Below, one piece after another: positions 50,227 through 59,679 of a DNA stretch of 64,000 nt. Every line of letters begins with the position of its first letter. Positions within the stretch are counted from its first letter, which is position 1. A model generated the notes under the pieces. It was not told the DNA's origin. It did not search any database and saw nothing but the letters and a program-made list of their open reading frames with translations. Position numbers and translations under genes: made by a program. This DNA comes from CAIKMD01 sp963702925 (GTDB taxonomy: Bacteria > Pseudomonadota > Alphaproteobacteria > ATCC43930 > CGMCC-115725): the NCBI GenBank assembly GCA_963702925.1, contig OY969771.1:3906001-3970000 (forward strand). The letters are read 5' to 3'.

Positions 50227-51261
50227 ATGAACGAGGCGAGAACGCCCGCTTTTGCTCTAGCGTTGCTGGTTGGAGTGGTGCTCGCCGGGGCCGCGCCGGC
50301 TCTGGCCGGGCCGACCCTCGATAAGGTGACCAAGAACGGCTACGTCACTTGCGGCGTCAATACCGGCTTGGCTGGTTTCTCCATGGCGGACCGCGAAGGC
50401 CGCTATACCGGGCTTGATGTCGACACTTGCCGCGCGGTTGCCGCCGCGGTGCTGGGCGACGCCAACAAGACGAAATTCGTCCCGGCCACGGCGCAGCAGC
50501 GTTTCACTTTGCTGCAATCGGGCGAGATCGAGATCCTCACCCGCAACACGACCTGGACCGTGACGCGCGAATCCGATCTCGGCTTTCTCTTCGCGCCGGT
50601 TACTTATTACGACGGCCAAGGCTTCATGGTGGCGAAGAAGGCGGGCGTCAAAAGCGCCAAGGAGCTCGACGGTGCGACCGTCTGCGTCCAGTCCGGCACC
50701 ACCACCGAATTGAACCTTGCCGATTATTTCCGCACCAACAAGATGAGCGTGAAGCCGCTGGTGATCGAGAAACTCGACGAGGCGGAGAACGCATTCTTCT
50801 CCGGGCGCTGCGATGCCTATACCACCGACCGCTCGGGCCTGGCCGGCACACGCGCGGCCAAGGCGTCGAACCCCGACGATTACGTCATCTTGCCCGAAGT
50901 GATCTCGAAGGAGCCGCTCGCGCCCGCGGTGCGGCAGGGCGACGACGAGTGGTTCGACATCGTCAAATGGGCTGTCTTCGCCATGATCGACGCCGAGGAA
51001 AAAGGCGTGACCTCGCAAAACGTCGATGCGATGAAGCAAAGCAGCGATCCCGAGATCCAACGCATGCTGGGCGTGGTGCCGGGCATGGGCAAGTCGCTCC
51101 ATATCAACGATGCCTGGGCCTACAACATCATCAAGCAGGTCGGCAATTACGGCGAAGTCTTCGAGCGCAATGTCGGCAAGGATTCGCCGCTGAAGCTCGA
51201 GCGCGGCATCAACGCGCTCTGGACCAAGGGCGGGCTGATGTATGCGATGCCGATCCGGTGA
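50227..51261 (+). CDS. aapJ: general L-amino-acid ABC transporter binding protein
   Basis: 344 residues with a signal peptide (ALA/GPT near residue 28). AapJ/GltI-like binding-protein pattern: GVNTGLAGFSMADREGRYTGLDVDTCRAVAAAVLGD and LTRNTTWTVTRESDLGF. It captures polar amino acids in the periplasm for AapQMP, encoded next. First gene of the operon, 25 bp before aapQ. Confidence 0.92.
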   Translation: MNEARTPAFALALLVGVVLAGAAPALAGPTLDKVTKNGYVTCGVNTGLAGFSMADREGRYTGLDVDTCRAVAAAVLGDANKTKFVPATAQQRFTLLQSGEIEILTRNTTWTVTRESDLGFLFAPVTYYDGQGFMVAKKAGVKSAKELDGATVCVQSGTTTELNLADYFRTNKMSVKPLVIEKLDEAENAFFSGRCDAYTTDRSGLAGTRAAKASNPDDYVILPEVISKEPLAPAVRQGDDEWFDIVKWAVFAMIDAEEKGVTSQNVDAMKQSSDPEIQRMLGVVPGMGKSLHINDAWAYNIIKQVGNYGEVFERNVGKDSPLKLERGINALWTKGGLMYAMPIR

Positions 51262-51286
51262 CAGGTTCCGGCGGTTCTGACAAGCG

Positions 51287-52294
51287 ATGGCGGGCGATGA
51301 TCGGGGCCGAGCGATCTTGCCGGTGAACCTCGCTGCCAAGCTTCGCCTTGCCTTGTTCCAGGCGCTCGTCCTCGGCGTCGTCGTGGCGCTGGGCGCCTAT
51401 CTCGTCCGCAACACGCTCGACAATCTCGCGCGCCAGGGCATCGCCACCGGCTTCTCCTATCTCGGCCGCCAAGCCTCGTTCGAGATCGGCGAGGCGCTGA
51501 TCCGTTATTCCGCCGCCGATAGCTATGGCCGCGCGCTGCTGGTCGGGGTGCTCAACACTTTGGAAGTCGCGATCCTCGGCTGCGTCTTCGCGACTTTGCT
51601 CGGGCTTGCGGTCGGTGTCGGCCGGCTCTCGAGCAACTGGCTAGTGCGTAACCTTGCCGGAGTCTATGTCGAGGCGGTGCGCAATGTGCCGCTGCTGCTG
51701 CAGCTCTTCGTGTGGTGGAACATCCTGCGCGTTGCCGCGCCGCCGCCGCGCCAGGCCTGGGAGATGCTGCCTCATGTCTTTCTCTCCAATCGCGGCCTGG
51801 TCTTTCCCGTGCCGTCCTGGTCGGGCGGGTTTCACTGGGATGTGCCGAACCTGACCGGATTCAATTTCGTCGGCGGTCATGCGGTGACGCCGGAATTCGC
51901 TGCGCTGTTGGTCGGGCTGGTCATCTACACCGCTGCCTTCATCGCCGAGATCGTGCGCGCCGGCATCGAAGGCGTGAAGCCGGGCCAGGCCGAGGCGGCG
52001 GCGGCGCTCGGCTTGCGGCGCGGTCAAGCCATGCGCCTCGTCATCCTGCCGCAGGCGCGGCGTATCATCCTGCCGCCGCTGATCGGCGAATATCAGGCGC
52101 TGACCAAGAATTCGTCGCTCGCGGTCGCGGTGGGCTTTCCCGATCTCATGTCGATCACCAACACGACGCTCAACCAGACCGGCCAGGCGATCGAGGCGAT
52201 CGCGCTGATGATGACGGTCTATCTCGGCTTGAGCCTCGTCACTGCGCTGGCGCTCAACTGGTACAACGCGCGGATATCCTTGGTGGAGCGCTGA
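51287..52294 (+). CDS. aapQ: general L-amino-acid ABC transporter permease
   Basis: 335 residues. N-terminal helix, a large periplasmic loop and the His/Glu/Gln-type permease core with EAA loop EAAAALGLRRGQAMRLVILPQA. The segment ITNTTLNQTGQAIEAIALMM is typical of AapQ. It pairs with AapM in the membrane. An in-frame GTG about 35 bases later is an alternative start. Confidence 0.92.
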   Translation: MAGDDRGRAILPVNLAAKLRLALFQALVLGVVVALGAYLVRNTLDNLARQGIATGFSYLGRQASFEIGEALIRYSAADSYGRALLVGVLNTLEVAILGCVFATLLGLAVGVGRLSSNWLVRNLAGVYVEAVRNVPLLLQLFVWWNILRVAAPPPRQAWEMLPHVFLSNRGLVFPVPSWSGGFHWDVPNLTGFNFVGGHAVTPEFAALLVGLVIYTAAFIAEIVRAGIEGVKPGQAEAAAALGLRRGQAMRLVILPQARRIILPPLIGEYQALTKNSSLAVAVGFPDLMSITNTTLNQTGQAIEAIALMMTVYLGLSLVTALALNWYNARISLVER

Positions 52295-52296
52295 CC

Positions 52297-53361
52297 ATGC
52301 GGGCGATCGCCTGGCTGCGCGCCAATCTCTTCAACTCCGTGTGGAATGCGCTGCTGACCGTCGCGGCGCTTTATGTGATCGGGCGCGGTCTCTATGCGGT
52401 GATCGAATGGGGCGTGATCGACGCGGTGTGGCGCGCGCCCGACGGCCGCGCCTGCCGCGCCATGAGCGGCGAAGCCGGCGCGTGCTGGGCGTTCATCCAC
52501 CAATGGTATCGCTTCATCATCTTCGGGCGTTATCCCTATGGCGAGCAATGGCGGCCGCTGCTGGTGGTGTTCATCATCATGGCCTTGGTGCTGATCAGTT
52601 GCGACCGGCGGCTGTGGCGGCAAGGCATGCTGCTCGCTTCGACCTGGGTTTTCGGCTTGTCGCTTTGTCTTGCCTTCATGCATGGCGGAATTTGGGGACT
52701 GCCCGTCGTCACGACCGATCTCTGGAACGGGCTGCCGCTGACCTTGTTCCTTGCCGTCATCGGTCTGGCCGGCGCCTTTCCATTGGCGCTCCTGCTGGCG
52801 CTCGGCCGGCGCTCTTCCTTGCCGATGATCCGTGCGCTGAGCGTCGGCTATATCGAGCTGGTGCGCGGCGTGCCGCTGATCACCGTGCTGTTCATGGCGT
52901 CGGTGATGCTGCCGCTCTTTCTGCCGGCAGGGGCGACCATCGACAACCTTTTGCGCGCGCTGGTCGGGCTGATGCTGTTCTATGCCGCCTATCTTGCCGA
53001 AGTGGTGCGCGGCGGCTTGCAGGCGATTCCCACGGGTCAGTACGAAGCCGCCGATGCGCTCGGTCTGTCCTATTGGCAGAAGACGCGGCTCGTGGTGCTG
53101 CCTCAGGCGCTGGCGATCGCCATTCCGCCGCTGGTGAACACCTTTATCGCCGCGTTCAAGGACACGACGCTCGTCACCATCGTCGGCTTGTTCGATCTCC
53201 TTGCGGCGGCGGGCAACGCGATCACCGATCCGCAATGGCGCGGTTTTTATGTCGAGGCCTATGCCTTCGTCGCCGCGATCTATTTCGTGTTCTGTTTCTT
53301 CATGTCGCGCTACAGCCGCAGCCTCGAGCGCAGCCTGGGCGGACGAGGCGTCTCGCGATGA
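52297..53361 (+). CDS. aapM: general L-amino-acid ABC transporter permease
   Basis: 354 residues from the ATG at 52297, two bases after the aapQ stop. Eight predicted helices, WNGLPLTLFLAVIGLAGAFPLALLLALGRR, and EAA loop EAADALGLSYWQKTRLVVLPQA. The long N-terminal part with several extra helices is normal for AapM. The stop overlaps the aapP start (ATGA). Confidence 0.92.
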   Translation: MRAIAWLRANLFNSVWNALLTVAALYVIGRGLYAVIEWGVIDAVWRAPDGRACRAMSGEAGACWAFIHQWYRFIIFGRYPYGEQWRPLLVVFIIMALVLISCDRRLWRQGMLLASTWVFGLSLCLAFMHGGIWGLPVVTTDLWNGLPLTLFLAVIGLAGAFPLALLLALGRRSSLPMIRALSVGYIELVRGVPLITVLFMASVMLPLFLPAGATIDNLLRALVGLMLFYAAYLAEVVRGGLQAIPTGQYEAADALGLSYWQKTRLVVLPQALAIAIPPLVNTFIAAFKDTTLVTIVGLFDLLAAAGNAITDPQWRGFYVEAYAFVAAIYFVFCFFMSRYSRSLERSLGGRGVSR

Positions 53362-54104
53362 ACGGCAAGCAACCCATGATCGAGCTGCGCCAGGTGGAAA
53401 AGCGCTATGGCGCGTTCCGGGCCTTGAAGGGCGTCAGCCTTATCGTCGAGCGCGGCGACCGGGTGGTGGTCTGCGGGCCCTCGGGCTCGGGCAAATCGAC
53501 CATGATCCGCTGCATAAACCGGCTGGAACGGCACGAGGCCGGCCAGATCATCGTCGACGGCATCGAGCTGACCGACAACCCGAAGCAGGTCGAGGCGATC
53601 CGGCGCGAGATCGGCATGGTGTTCCAGCAATTCAATCTCTTTCCCCATCTGACGGTGCTGGAAAATCTGACCCTCGCGCCGATCCGGGTGCGCCGCATGG
53701 CCAAGGGCGAAGCCGAAGAGTTGGCCATGCATTTCCTCGAGCGCGTGCATATTCCGGAACAGGCCGGCAAATATCCCGGCCAGCTCTCGGGCGGGCAGCA
53801 GCAGCGGGTGGCGATCGCGCGCGCGCTGACGATGCGCCCCAAGGCGATGCTCTTCGACGAGCCGACCTCGGCGCTCGACCCCGAGATGATCAAGGAAGTG
53901 CTCGACGTGATGATCGAGCTTGCCAATGAAGGCATGACCATGATCGTCGTCACGCATGAGATGGGCTTTGCCAAGCAGGTGGCGGACGAGATCGTCTTCA
54001 TGGATGGCGGCGAGATCGTCGAGCAGGCGGCGCCCGACGAGTTTTTCTCACGTCCCAAAAGCGAGCGCGCGCGGCTGTTCCTCAGCCGCATTCTCGGGCA
54101 TTGA
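53358..54104 (+). CDS. aapP: general L-amino-acid ABC transporter ATP-binding protein
   Basis: 248 residues. Walker A GPSGSGKST, signature LSGGQQQRVAIARAL, Walker B AMLFDEPTSALDPEM and switch His in VVTHEMGFA. Energises the AapQM permease. It is the last gene of the aapJQMP operon and converges on a chemotaxis receptor gene 47 bp downstream. Confidence 0.93.
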   Translation: MNGKQPMIELRQVEKRYGAFRALKGVSLIVERGDRVVVCGPSGSGKSTMIRCINRLERHEAGQIIVDGIELTDNPKQVEAIRREIGMVFQQFNLFPHLTVLENLTLAPIRVRRMAKGEAEELAMHFLERVHIPEQAGKYPGQLSGGQQQRVAIARALTMRPKAMLFDEPTSALDPEMIKEVLDVMIELANEGMTMIVVTHEMGFAKQVADEIVFMDGGEIVEQAAPDEFFSRPKSERARLFLSRILGH

Positions 54105-54151
54105 GCGTGATCTGCTCGCCAATTGAGGCGAGCGATCTTGGCCGAGCGATA

Positions 54152-55861
54152 TCAGGCGGCGCGGATTTTGCCGAGGAAGTCGGTCACCTGGCCGCGCAGC
54201 TCTTCCGTCTGCCGGCTCAGCGCTGCGGCTGCCGATTTCACATCCTGCGCGGCGGTGCCGGTCGCATTGGCGCCGTCGCTGACGCCGTGGATGTTTTTCG
54301 ACACATCCTGGGTACTCTCCGCCGCTTGACCAGTGTTGCGAGAAATCTCCTGCGTCGCGGTTCCTTGCTCCTCGACGGCGGCGGCGATCGCCGTTGCGAC
54401 GCTGCTGACTTCGGCGATCGTGCTGCCGATACGCTCGATCGCGGCAACGGTGTCCTTGGTCACGCTTTGAACGGCGCCGATCTGCCCCGAGATTTCTTCG
54501 GTCGCACGCGCCGTTTGCATGGCGAGCGATTTCACTTCCGAGGCCACGACCGCAAAGCCCTTGCCGGCATCGCCGGCGCGCGCGGCTTCGATCGTCGCGT
54601 TCAACGCCAGAAGGTTGGTCTGACCCGCGATGTCGTTGATCAGGTTCACGACTTCGCCGATCTTCTGGGCGGCGGCCGCAAGCCCCTGGACCGTTGTATC
54701 GGTTTGCTTCGCCTCGTCGACGGCGCGGCCGGCGATTTGCGCCGCGTGGCCGACCTGGTGGCTGATCTCGTTGATCGAGGCGCTTAGCTCTTCCGAGGCG
54801 GCGGCGACGGTTTGCACATTGGCGGATGCCTCGGCGGATGCCGCGGCAACCGCCTCGACCTGGCTATTGGTCAAGGTCGCGGTCGAGGACATGCTTTCCG
54901 ATGTCGCGCTCATTTCCTGCGCGGCCGATCCCAGGGCCTTGAGCGCTTCGCGCACCTGCCCCTCGAAAGCAAAAATATAGCCTTCGACGGCTTTTTGCCG
55001 CGCGGCAGCTTGCTCGTGCCTTGTTTGCTCGGCTTTTTCGATGCGTGCTTTCTCGATCGCGTTTTGCTTGAACGTGCCGAGCGCGCCGGCCAGCATGCCG
55101 ATCTCGTCCTTGCGGCCGACACCCTCGACCTCCACCGTCACATCGCCTTCGGCAAGTTTGAGCATCGACGCCGTCAGCTGCCCGACAGAGCCGCCGATCG
55201 CGCGCGCGATCAGGATATTCACGGCGAGAGCAAAGACGAAAGCCGCGGCGAAAAGCCCGAGATAGCTGAGGCGCACCGTTCGCGCGCTCGCCATCGCATT
55301 CTCATGCTCCAAATTGGCGTCGCGCCGCTCGACCTCGAGAAATAATGCGAGCTTGCCTTCCAGGGCGGCGTATGCCTTTTCGCCATTCGCGCTCATCATG
55401 AAAGCGGTCGGCGCGTCCGCGCCCACCATGTTGATGATGCTTTGGCTGGTCGCGGCATAGGCTTTCAGGCTTACGCGGATGTCGTCGACGACTTTTCGTT
55501 CCTCGTCAGTGAGCTTGACGTTGCCGAGCGCATCGAGCGCACTGACCGCGTCACCGAGACGTTTGCCAACTTCGCCGTTCAGGCGCTTTACGGACTCGGC
55601 ATCCTCGCTATTGCTGGCAAGCGCGATCACGCGATTGAGGCTGTTGCTCGCCTCGGGGATTGCGCGCTCGAGCTTGGCGACCATTTCCGATTTGTCGACC
55701 TCGATCGTGGTGAGATCGTTGATCATCGTTGCTTGGTCGCTCAATGATTTCAGTGCCAGAGGCGCGGTGAGCGACATGAGCAGGATCGCGGTGCCGGACG
55801 CGATCAACAGCTTCTTGCTGATGCGAAGATTGGCGGTCCAACGGTCAATGGGGTTGCGCAT
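54152..55861 (-). CDS. methyl-accepting chemotaxis protein
   Basis: 569 residues: TM1 about 18-38, a periplasmic four-helix-bundle-like sensor, TM2 about 199-220, HAMP domain (QLTASMLKLAEGDVTVEVEGVGRKDEIGMLAGAL) and a signalling domain with the conserved hairpin tip ALNATIEAARAGDAGKGFAVVASEVKSLA. It controls CheA activity. Two Cache-domain proteins are encoded upstream on the same strand and could supply periplasmic ligand sensing. Confidence 0.93.
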   Translation of the reverse strand: MRNPIDRWTANLRISKKLLIASGTAILLMSLTAPLALKSLSDQATMINDLTTIEVDKSEMVAKLERAIPEASNSLNRVIALASNSEDAESVKRLNGEVGKRLGDAVSALDALGNVKLTDEERKVVDDIRVSLKAYAATSQSIINMVGADAPTAFMMSANGEKAYAALEGKLALFLEVERRDANLEHENAMASARTVRLSYLGLFAAAFVFALAVNILIARAIGGSVGQLTASMLKLAEGDVTVEVEGVGRKDEIGMLAGALGTFKQNAIEKARIEKAEQTRHEQAAARQKAVEGYIFAFEGQVREALKALGSAAQEMSATSESMSSTATLTNSQVEAVAAASAEASANVQTVAAASEELSASINEISHQVGHAAQIAGRAVDEAKQTDTTVQGLAAAAQKIGEVVNLINDIAGQTNLLALNATIEAARAGDAGKGFAVVASEVKSLAMQTARATEEISGQIGAVQSVTKDTVAAIERIGSTIAEVSSVATAIAAAVEEQGTATQEISRNTGQAAESTQDVSKNIHGVSDGANATGTAAQDVKSAAAALSRQTEELRGQVTDFLGKIRAA

Positions 55862-56001
55862 GGGCTTTGCTCGCGACGAAAAGTTGGCAGGGCGCGCTCT
55901 CAGGGTTGTCGGCTCGCGGCGGAAAGGTTTCCATCTTGCAAGGGATAAAAACCTGTTCCGCGATCGCGAGTCCGGCCGCCCTGGCGAGGCGGCATCCTGA
56001 T

Positions 56002-56460
56002 TTACGGCGAGACGTAAACGCCGCTCATGACGACGTAATCACCGACCCGATGCACCCAGGTCTTTTTCGGTTCGATCTTTTTGGTCGCAGGGTTGGTGAA
56101 TTTGTAGCTGATCCAGGCGGTTTCGGCGTTCTCGGTCGCTTTCCACGGCAGCTGCGTGAATTTCACCCCGTCCGGATCGGTCGATTCCCACATGTTGACG
56201 CCGATCAGTTTCGGGTTCAGCGTGGCTCGGACGACGCCCTGCTTGTCGAGCACGGTGACGTAGATCTCGCCTTTGACATATTCGCCATTGGGATCGCTGA
56301 GCTTGGGAAAAGCTTTCTCGCCCTCGGCTTTCACTAGGATCACGGCTTTTTCGGCCATCGCCTTTGCGTCGTCGGGACTCGCAGCGCGCGCGCCAGCGGC
56401 AAAACCGCCGAGCAGGAACAAGCTGGCAAAGGCGATTCGAACGACGTTTCTAATGTTCAT
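56002..56460 (-). CDS. periplasmic single-Cache-domain protein, copy 1
   Basis: 152 residues with a signal peptide (ARA/ASP near residue 26) followed by a Cache_2-type sensor fold: EYVKGEIYVTVLDKQGVV, NPKLIGVNMWESTDPDG, and WVHRVGDYVVMSGVY. There is no transmembrane or output domain, so it is probably a soluble ligand-binding protein. It lies upstream of the MCP gene on the same strand. It differs from copy 2 at about 17 of 152 residues by my alignment. GGAGA precedes the ATG. Confidence 0.82.
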   Translation of the reverse strand: MNIRNVVRIAFASLFLLGGFAAGARAASPDDAKAMAEKAVILVKAEGEKAFPKLSDPNGEYVKGEIYVTVLDKQGVVRATLNPKLIGVNMWESTDPDGVKFTQLPWKATENAETAWISYKFTNPATKKIEPKKTWVHRVGDYVVMSGVYVSP

Positions 56461-56795
56461 AAGCGGTCTCCTCGATCGAAGTCTTGTCGTGCGTCAGAGC
56501 CCGACGCGCAGCCGCAGGTTGCGGCGTGAAAGGCGCAATGCCTAATTTGCAACCTAGGACTGGTAGATAAACAAGATGTTAATTAAATGATCGGCTGAAC
56601 AACGGCCATTGGTCGAAGCGCGATGGAGGCACGGCTCCGCGACGTTTTGTAACGGGTCGATCGACCGCTATTCCCGCGATGCAACATAGTTGCATTCACA
56701 AATAGCAATTTCGGAGCGCGCGCAACGGCACCTCGCAAGCATTCACGGGTGATCGAAACCATCTGAAGCTGGGCTGTTAAGAACGTTGCCCGCTT

Positions 56796-56892
56796 TCAAC
56801 CCGCGTGTCGCCGGCAAGCCCCATTCCGACCACGAGCCGTCATAGACCACGGCGTCGGGCCAGCCGATAAGGTGCACGCCGAAAGCGAGGGC
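56796..56892 (-). pseudogene. remnant of the 3' end of sseA
   Basis: About 97 bp match the last codons of the intact sulfurtransferase gene (57770-57870), including the segment encoding the C-terminal VYDGSW region, in the same orientation. The rest of the gene is missing. It marks the end of duplicated block A. Confidence 0.75.
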
Positions 56893-56900
56893 GCGAACGG

Positions 56901-56968
56901 GATTTGGCCGCATGGCTGAGCCGGCGGCTGATCTCGTGGATCGACGCGCTTAGCTCTTCCGAGGCGGA
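56901..56968 (-). pseudogene. remnant of an internal MCP segment
   Basis: About 68 bp align with 54734-54802 inside the chemotaxis receptor gene, with an exact run GCGCTTAGCTCTTCCGAGG. It is fused on one side to the sseA remnant and on the other to the 3' end of Cache copy 2. Confidence 0.7.
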
Positions 56969-56978
56969 GCGCCGATTT

Positions 56979-57437
56979 TTATGGCGAGATGTAAACGCCG
57001 CTCTGGACGACGTAGTCACCGACCCGATGGACCCAAGTCTTTTTCAATTCGATCTTCTTGGTTGCGTGGTTGGTGAATTTGTAGCTGATCCAGGCCGTTT
57101 CGGCGTTCTCGGTCGCTTGCCAAGATAACTGCGTGATCTTCACGCCATCCGGATCGGTCGCATCCCACATGTTGACTCCGATCATCTTCGGATTGATGTT
57201 GGCGCGAACAACTCCTTGCTTGTCGATCACGGTGACGTAAATCTCGCCTTTGACATATTCGCCATTGGGATCGCTGAGCTTGGGAAAAGCTTTCTCGCCC
57301 TCGGCTTTGACCAGAGCCACAGCCTTTTCAGCCATCGCCTTCGCGTCGTCGGGACTAGCAGCGCGCGCGCCTGCGACGAAGCCACCAAGAAGGAACAAGC
57401 TGGCAAAGAGGATACGAACGGCATTTCTAATGTTCAT
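56979..57437 (-). CDS. periplasmic single-Cache-domain protein, copy 2
   Basis: 152 residues from the ATG at 57437 (GAGGAG upstream); the frame is open to 57521 but the signal peptide starts here. Same signal peptide and Cache_2 fold as copy 1. Substitutions cluster in the putative pocket region (RANINPKMIG, WDATDPDG, ITQLSWQA, TNHAT, IELKK), so the two copies may bind different ligands. Confidence 0.82.
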   Translation of the reverse strand: MNIRNAVRILFASLFLLGGFVAGARAASPDDAKAMAEKAVALVKAEGEKAFPKLSDPNGEYVKGEIYVTVIDKQGVVRANINPKMIGVNMWDATDPDGVKITQLSWQATENAETAWISYKFTNHATKKIELKKTWVHRVGDYVVQSGVYISP

Positions 57438-57755
57438 GAGTGGTCTCCTCGATCGAAGTCTTATCGTGCGTCGGGATCCAACGCACATCCGCAGGTTGCG
57501 GCGCGAAGGATACAATGCCAATTTTGCAACCTAGGGCCGCTCGATAAACAACATGTTAATTAAATGATCGGCTGACCAACAGGGATTGGCAGACGCGCGA
57601 TAGAAGCACGGCTCTGCGACGTTTTGTAACGAGTCGATCGATCGCTATTCGACGCGATGCAGCGATCTTGCACTCGCGAGAAGCAATGTGCGGATCGCGC
57701 GCGGATGCGCTTCAGTGGCATTCGCGGACTTTGATATTGATTTGAACGTGCGCTG
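57438..57755. other. 318-bp region upstream of Cache copy 2
   Basis: No gene is supportable. It aligns with 56461-56780. The shared TTAATTAAATGATCGG segment near 57555 is AT-rich and could hold the promoter of the Cache gene. Confidence 0.5.
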
Positions 57756-58619
57756 TTACGAACGCGTACCGTGTTCAACCGGCGTGTCACCGGGCAAGCC
57801 CCATTCCGCCCATGAGCCGTCATAGACCGCGGCATCGGGCCAGCCGATGAGATGCAGCCCGAAGGCGAGGGCGCAGGCGGTGACGCCCGAGCCGCAGCTT
57901 GTGACGATCGGCTTGTCGCGCGTGACGCCGGCATCGCGGAAGCATTGCTCGATCTGCGCCGCCGGCAGAAGCGTGCGCGTCTTGGGATCGGCGAGCTGAT
58001 CATAGGGGAGGCTGAAACTGCCAGGGATGTGGCCGGCGCGCAGGCCGGGCCGCGGTTCGGGGGCCGTGCCGGCATAACGCGCGGCGGCGCGCGCATCGAT
58101 CACCTGCTCGCGCCGCTCGGTGAGGTTCGCGAGCAGCTGTGCCTTGTCGCGTACTATTGCCGGGTCGAGCCGCGCGGTGAAACGTGCCGGCTTCGGGTGC
58201 GGGACGAGGTGCGTCACCGGCTTGCCTTCGGCGAGCCATTTCGGCAAGCCGCCATCGAGCAGCGCGACGTTGCGGTGGCCGAAGGCGCGCAGCATCCACC
58301 ACACGCGCGGCGCCGAATTGAATCCGGCCATGTCGTAGACCACGATGCGGCGATCGTCGCCGAGACCGAGCGCGCCGACCATGCGTCCGAACTCGACGGC
58401 GCTCGGCAGCATATGCGGTAGCGGATTGGCATGATTGGAGATGTCGTCGATGTCGAAGAACACGGCGCTCGGAATGTGCCGGCGCAGATATTCCTGATGC
58501 GCCGTCGGCGCGATGCCCGGCAAGGTGAAAGAGCCGTCGACCACGCGCACATCCGGCCGGTCGATCCAGGTGGCCAGCCACTCGGTCGAAACCAAGTCTT
58601 CGGGATGGGCGTAGGCCAT
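57756..58619 (-). CDS. sseA: 3-mercaptopyruvate sulfurtransferase / two-domain rhodanese
   Basis: 287 residues, two rhodanese domains. The C-terminal active-site loop is TSCGSGVTAC with Cys242; CGSGVT is the mercaptopyruvate sulfurtransferase form. The N-terminal domain has WLATWIDRPDVRVVDGSF and LDGGLPKWLAEGKPV. It transfers sulfur from 3-mercaptopyruvate to thiophilic acceptors. Its start is 5 bp after the cysK stop, so the two sulfur genes form an operon. Confidence 0.92.
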   Translation of the reverse strand: MAYAHPEDLVSTEWLATWIDRPDVRVVDGSFTLPGIAPTAHQEYLRRHIPSAVFFDIDDISNHANPLPHMLPSAVEFGRMVGALGLGDDRRIVVYDMAGFNSAPRVWWMLRAFGHRNVALLDGGLPKWLAEGKPVTHLVPHPKPARFTARLDPAIVRDKAQLLANLTERREQVIDARAAARYAGTAPEPRPGLRAGHIPGSFSLPYDQLADPKTRTLLPAAQIEQCFRDAGVTRDKPIVTSCGSGVTACALAFGLHLIGWPDAAVYDGSWAEWGLPGDTPVEHGTRS

Positions 58620-58624
58620 GGCGG

Positions 58625-59635
58625 TTACCTCGCGGTTTCGAGCCAGCGCGGCAGCGGCAGTTTCTTCTCGCGCAGGAAGGCAGGGTTGAACAGCTTCGAC
58701 TGATAGCGCGTGCCGTAATCGGCGAGGATGGTCACGATCGTATGGCCGGGGCCGAGCTCTTTCGCCGCCTTGATCGCACCCAAAATGTTGATGCCGGTCG
58801 AGCCGCCGAGGATCAGCCCTTCCTCGGTGACAAGATCGAACAGCACCGGCAGCATCTCTTCGTCGGTCACCTGGAACCAGCCATTGAGCGGCGCGCCCTC
58901 AAGATTCTTGGTGATGCGGCCTTGGCCGATGCCTTCGGTGATCGAGTTGCCTTCGGACTTCAACGTGCCATGCGCGTAATGCGAATAGATCGCCGAGCCC
59001 ATCGGATCGGCGAGGTAGCATTTGACGTTCTTGTTGCGCGCCTTGAGCGCCATCGCGGTGCCTGCCAAGGTGCCGCCGGTGCCGACTGAAGCCACGAAAG
59101 CATCGACCTTGCCGTCGGTCTGCGTCCAGATCTCGGGCCCGGTGGTTTCGACATGGGCGCGGCGATTGGCGAGGTTGTCGAACTGATTGGCCCAGATCGC
59201 GCCCTTGGGCGAGCTGGCCGCGACTTCCTTCGCCAAGGTTTCGGAATAGCGCACGTAATTCATCGGATTGGCATAGGGCACGGCAGGCACGAGGCGCAGA
59301 TCGGCGCCGCATAGGCGCAGCATGTCCTTCTTTTCCTGGCTTTGCGTCTCGGGCATCACGATCACCGATTTGTAGCCGAGCGCATTGCCCACCAGCGCCA
59401 GGCCGATGCCGGTATTGCCTGCGGTGCCTTCGACGATCACGCCGCCCTTCTGCAACAGCCCGCGCTCCTCGGCGTCGCGGACGATGAAAAGCGCGGCGCG
59501 GTCCTTGACCGAGCCGCCGGGATTGAGGAATTCGGCCTTGCCGAGAATCGTGCAGCCGGTCTCTTCCGAGGCGCGCCGCAGCTTGATAAGCGGCGTGTTG
59601 CCGATGGTGCCGATGAAGCCGTCGCGTATCTCCAT
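58625..59635 (-). CDS. cysK: cysteine synthase A
   Basis: 336 residues. PLP-Lys44 in NPGGSVKDRAA, the phosphate-binding loop SVGTGGTLAGT and the substrate loop EGTAGNTGIGLA. It makes cysteine from O-acetylserine and sulfide. The C-terminus (FNPAFLREKKLPLPRWLE) is slightly longer than in E. coli CysK and fits the alphaproteobacterial form. Operon with sseA downstream. Confidence 0.92.
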   Translation of the reverse strand: MEIRDGFIGTIGNTPLIKLRRASEETGCTILGKAEFLNPGGSVKDRAALFIVRDAEERGLLQKGGVIVEGTAGNTGIGLALVGNALGYKSVIVMPETQSQEKKDMLRLCGADLRLVPAVPYANPMNYVRYSETLAKEVAASSPKGAIWANQFDNLANRRAHVETTGPEIWTQTDGKVDAFVASVGTGGTLAGTAMALKARNKNVKCYLADPMGSAIYSHYAHGTLKSEGNSITEGIGQGRITKNLEGAPLNGWFQVTDEEMLPVLFDLVTEEGLILGGSTGINILGAIKAAKELGPGHTIVTILADYGTRYQSKLFNPAFLREKKLPLPRWLETAR

Positions 59636-59679
59636 GGGCCGAGACTAAAGGCGCTCCGATGCTCGATCAACTGGAACGC

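Larger units (their letters stand above)
55985..56895. repeat. duplicated block A (Cache gene, upstream region, sseA 3' end)
   Basis: Aligns along its length with 56972-57872. It contains the Cache gene, about 320 bp of non-coding DNA with shared segments such as TTAATTAAATGATCGGCTGA, and the last 100 bp of an sseA-like gene. Confidence 0.75.
56461..56978. other. 518-bp region with gene scars between the two Cache copies
   Basis: Left 330 bp match the non-coding region upstream of Cache copy 2. Then come the sseA-like fragment (56796-56892) and the MCP-like fragment (56901-56968), each described separately. No intact gene is present. Confidence 0.65.
56972..57872. repeat. duplicated block B (Cache gene, upstream region, sseA 3' end)
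   Basis: Partner of 55985-56895. Here the sseA end is part of the intact gene, so block B is probably the original right-hand arrangement. Confidence 0.75.
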
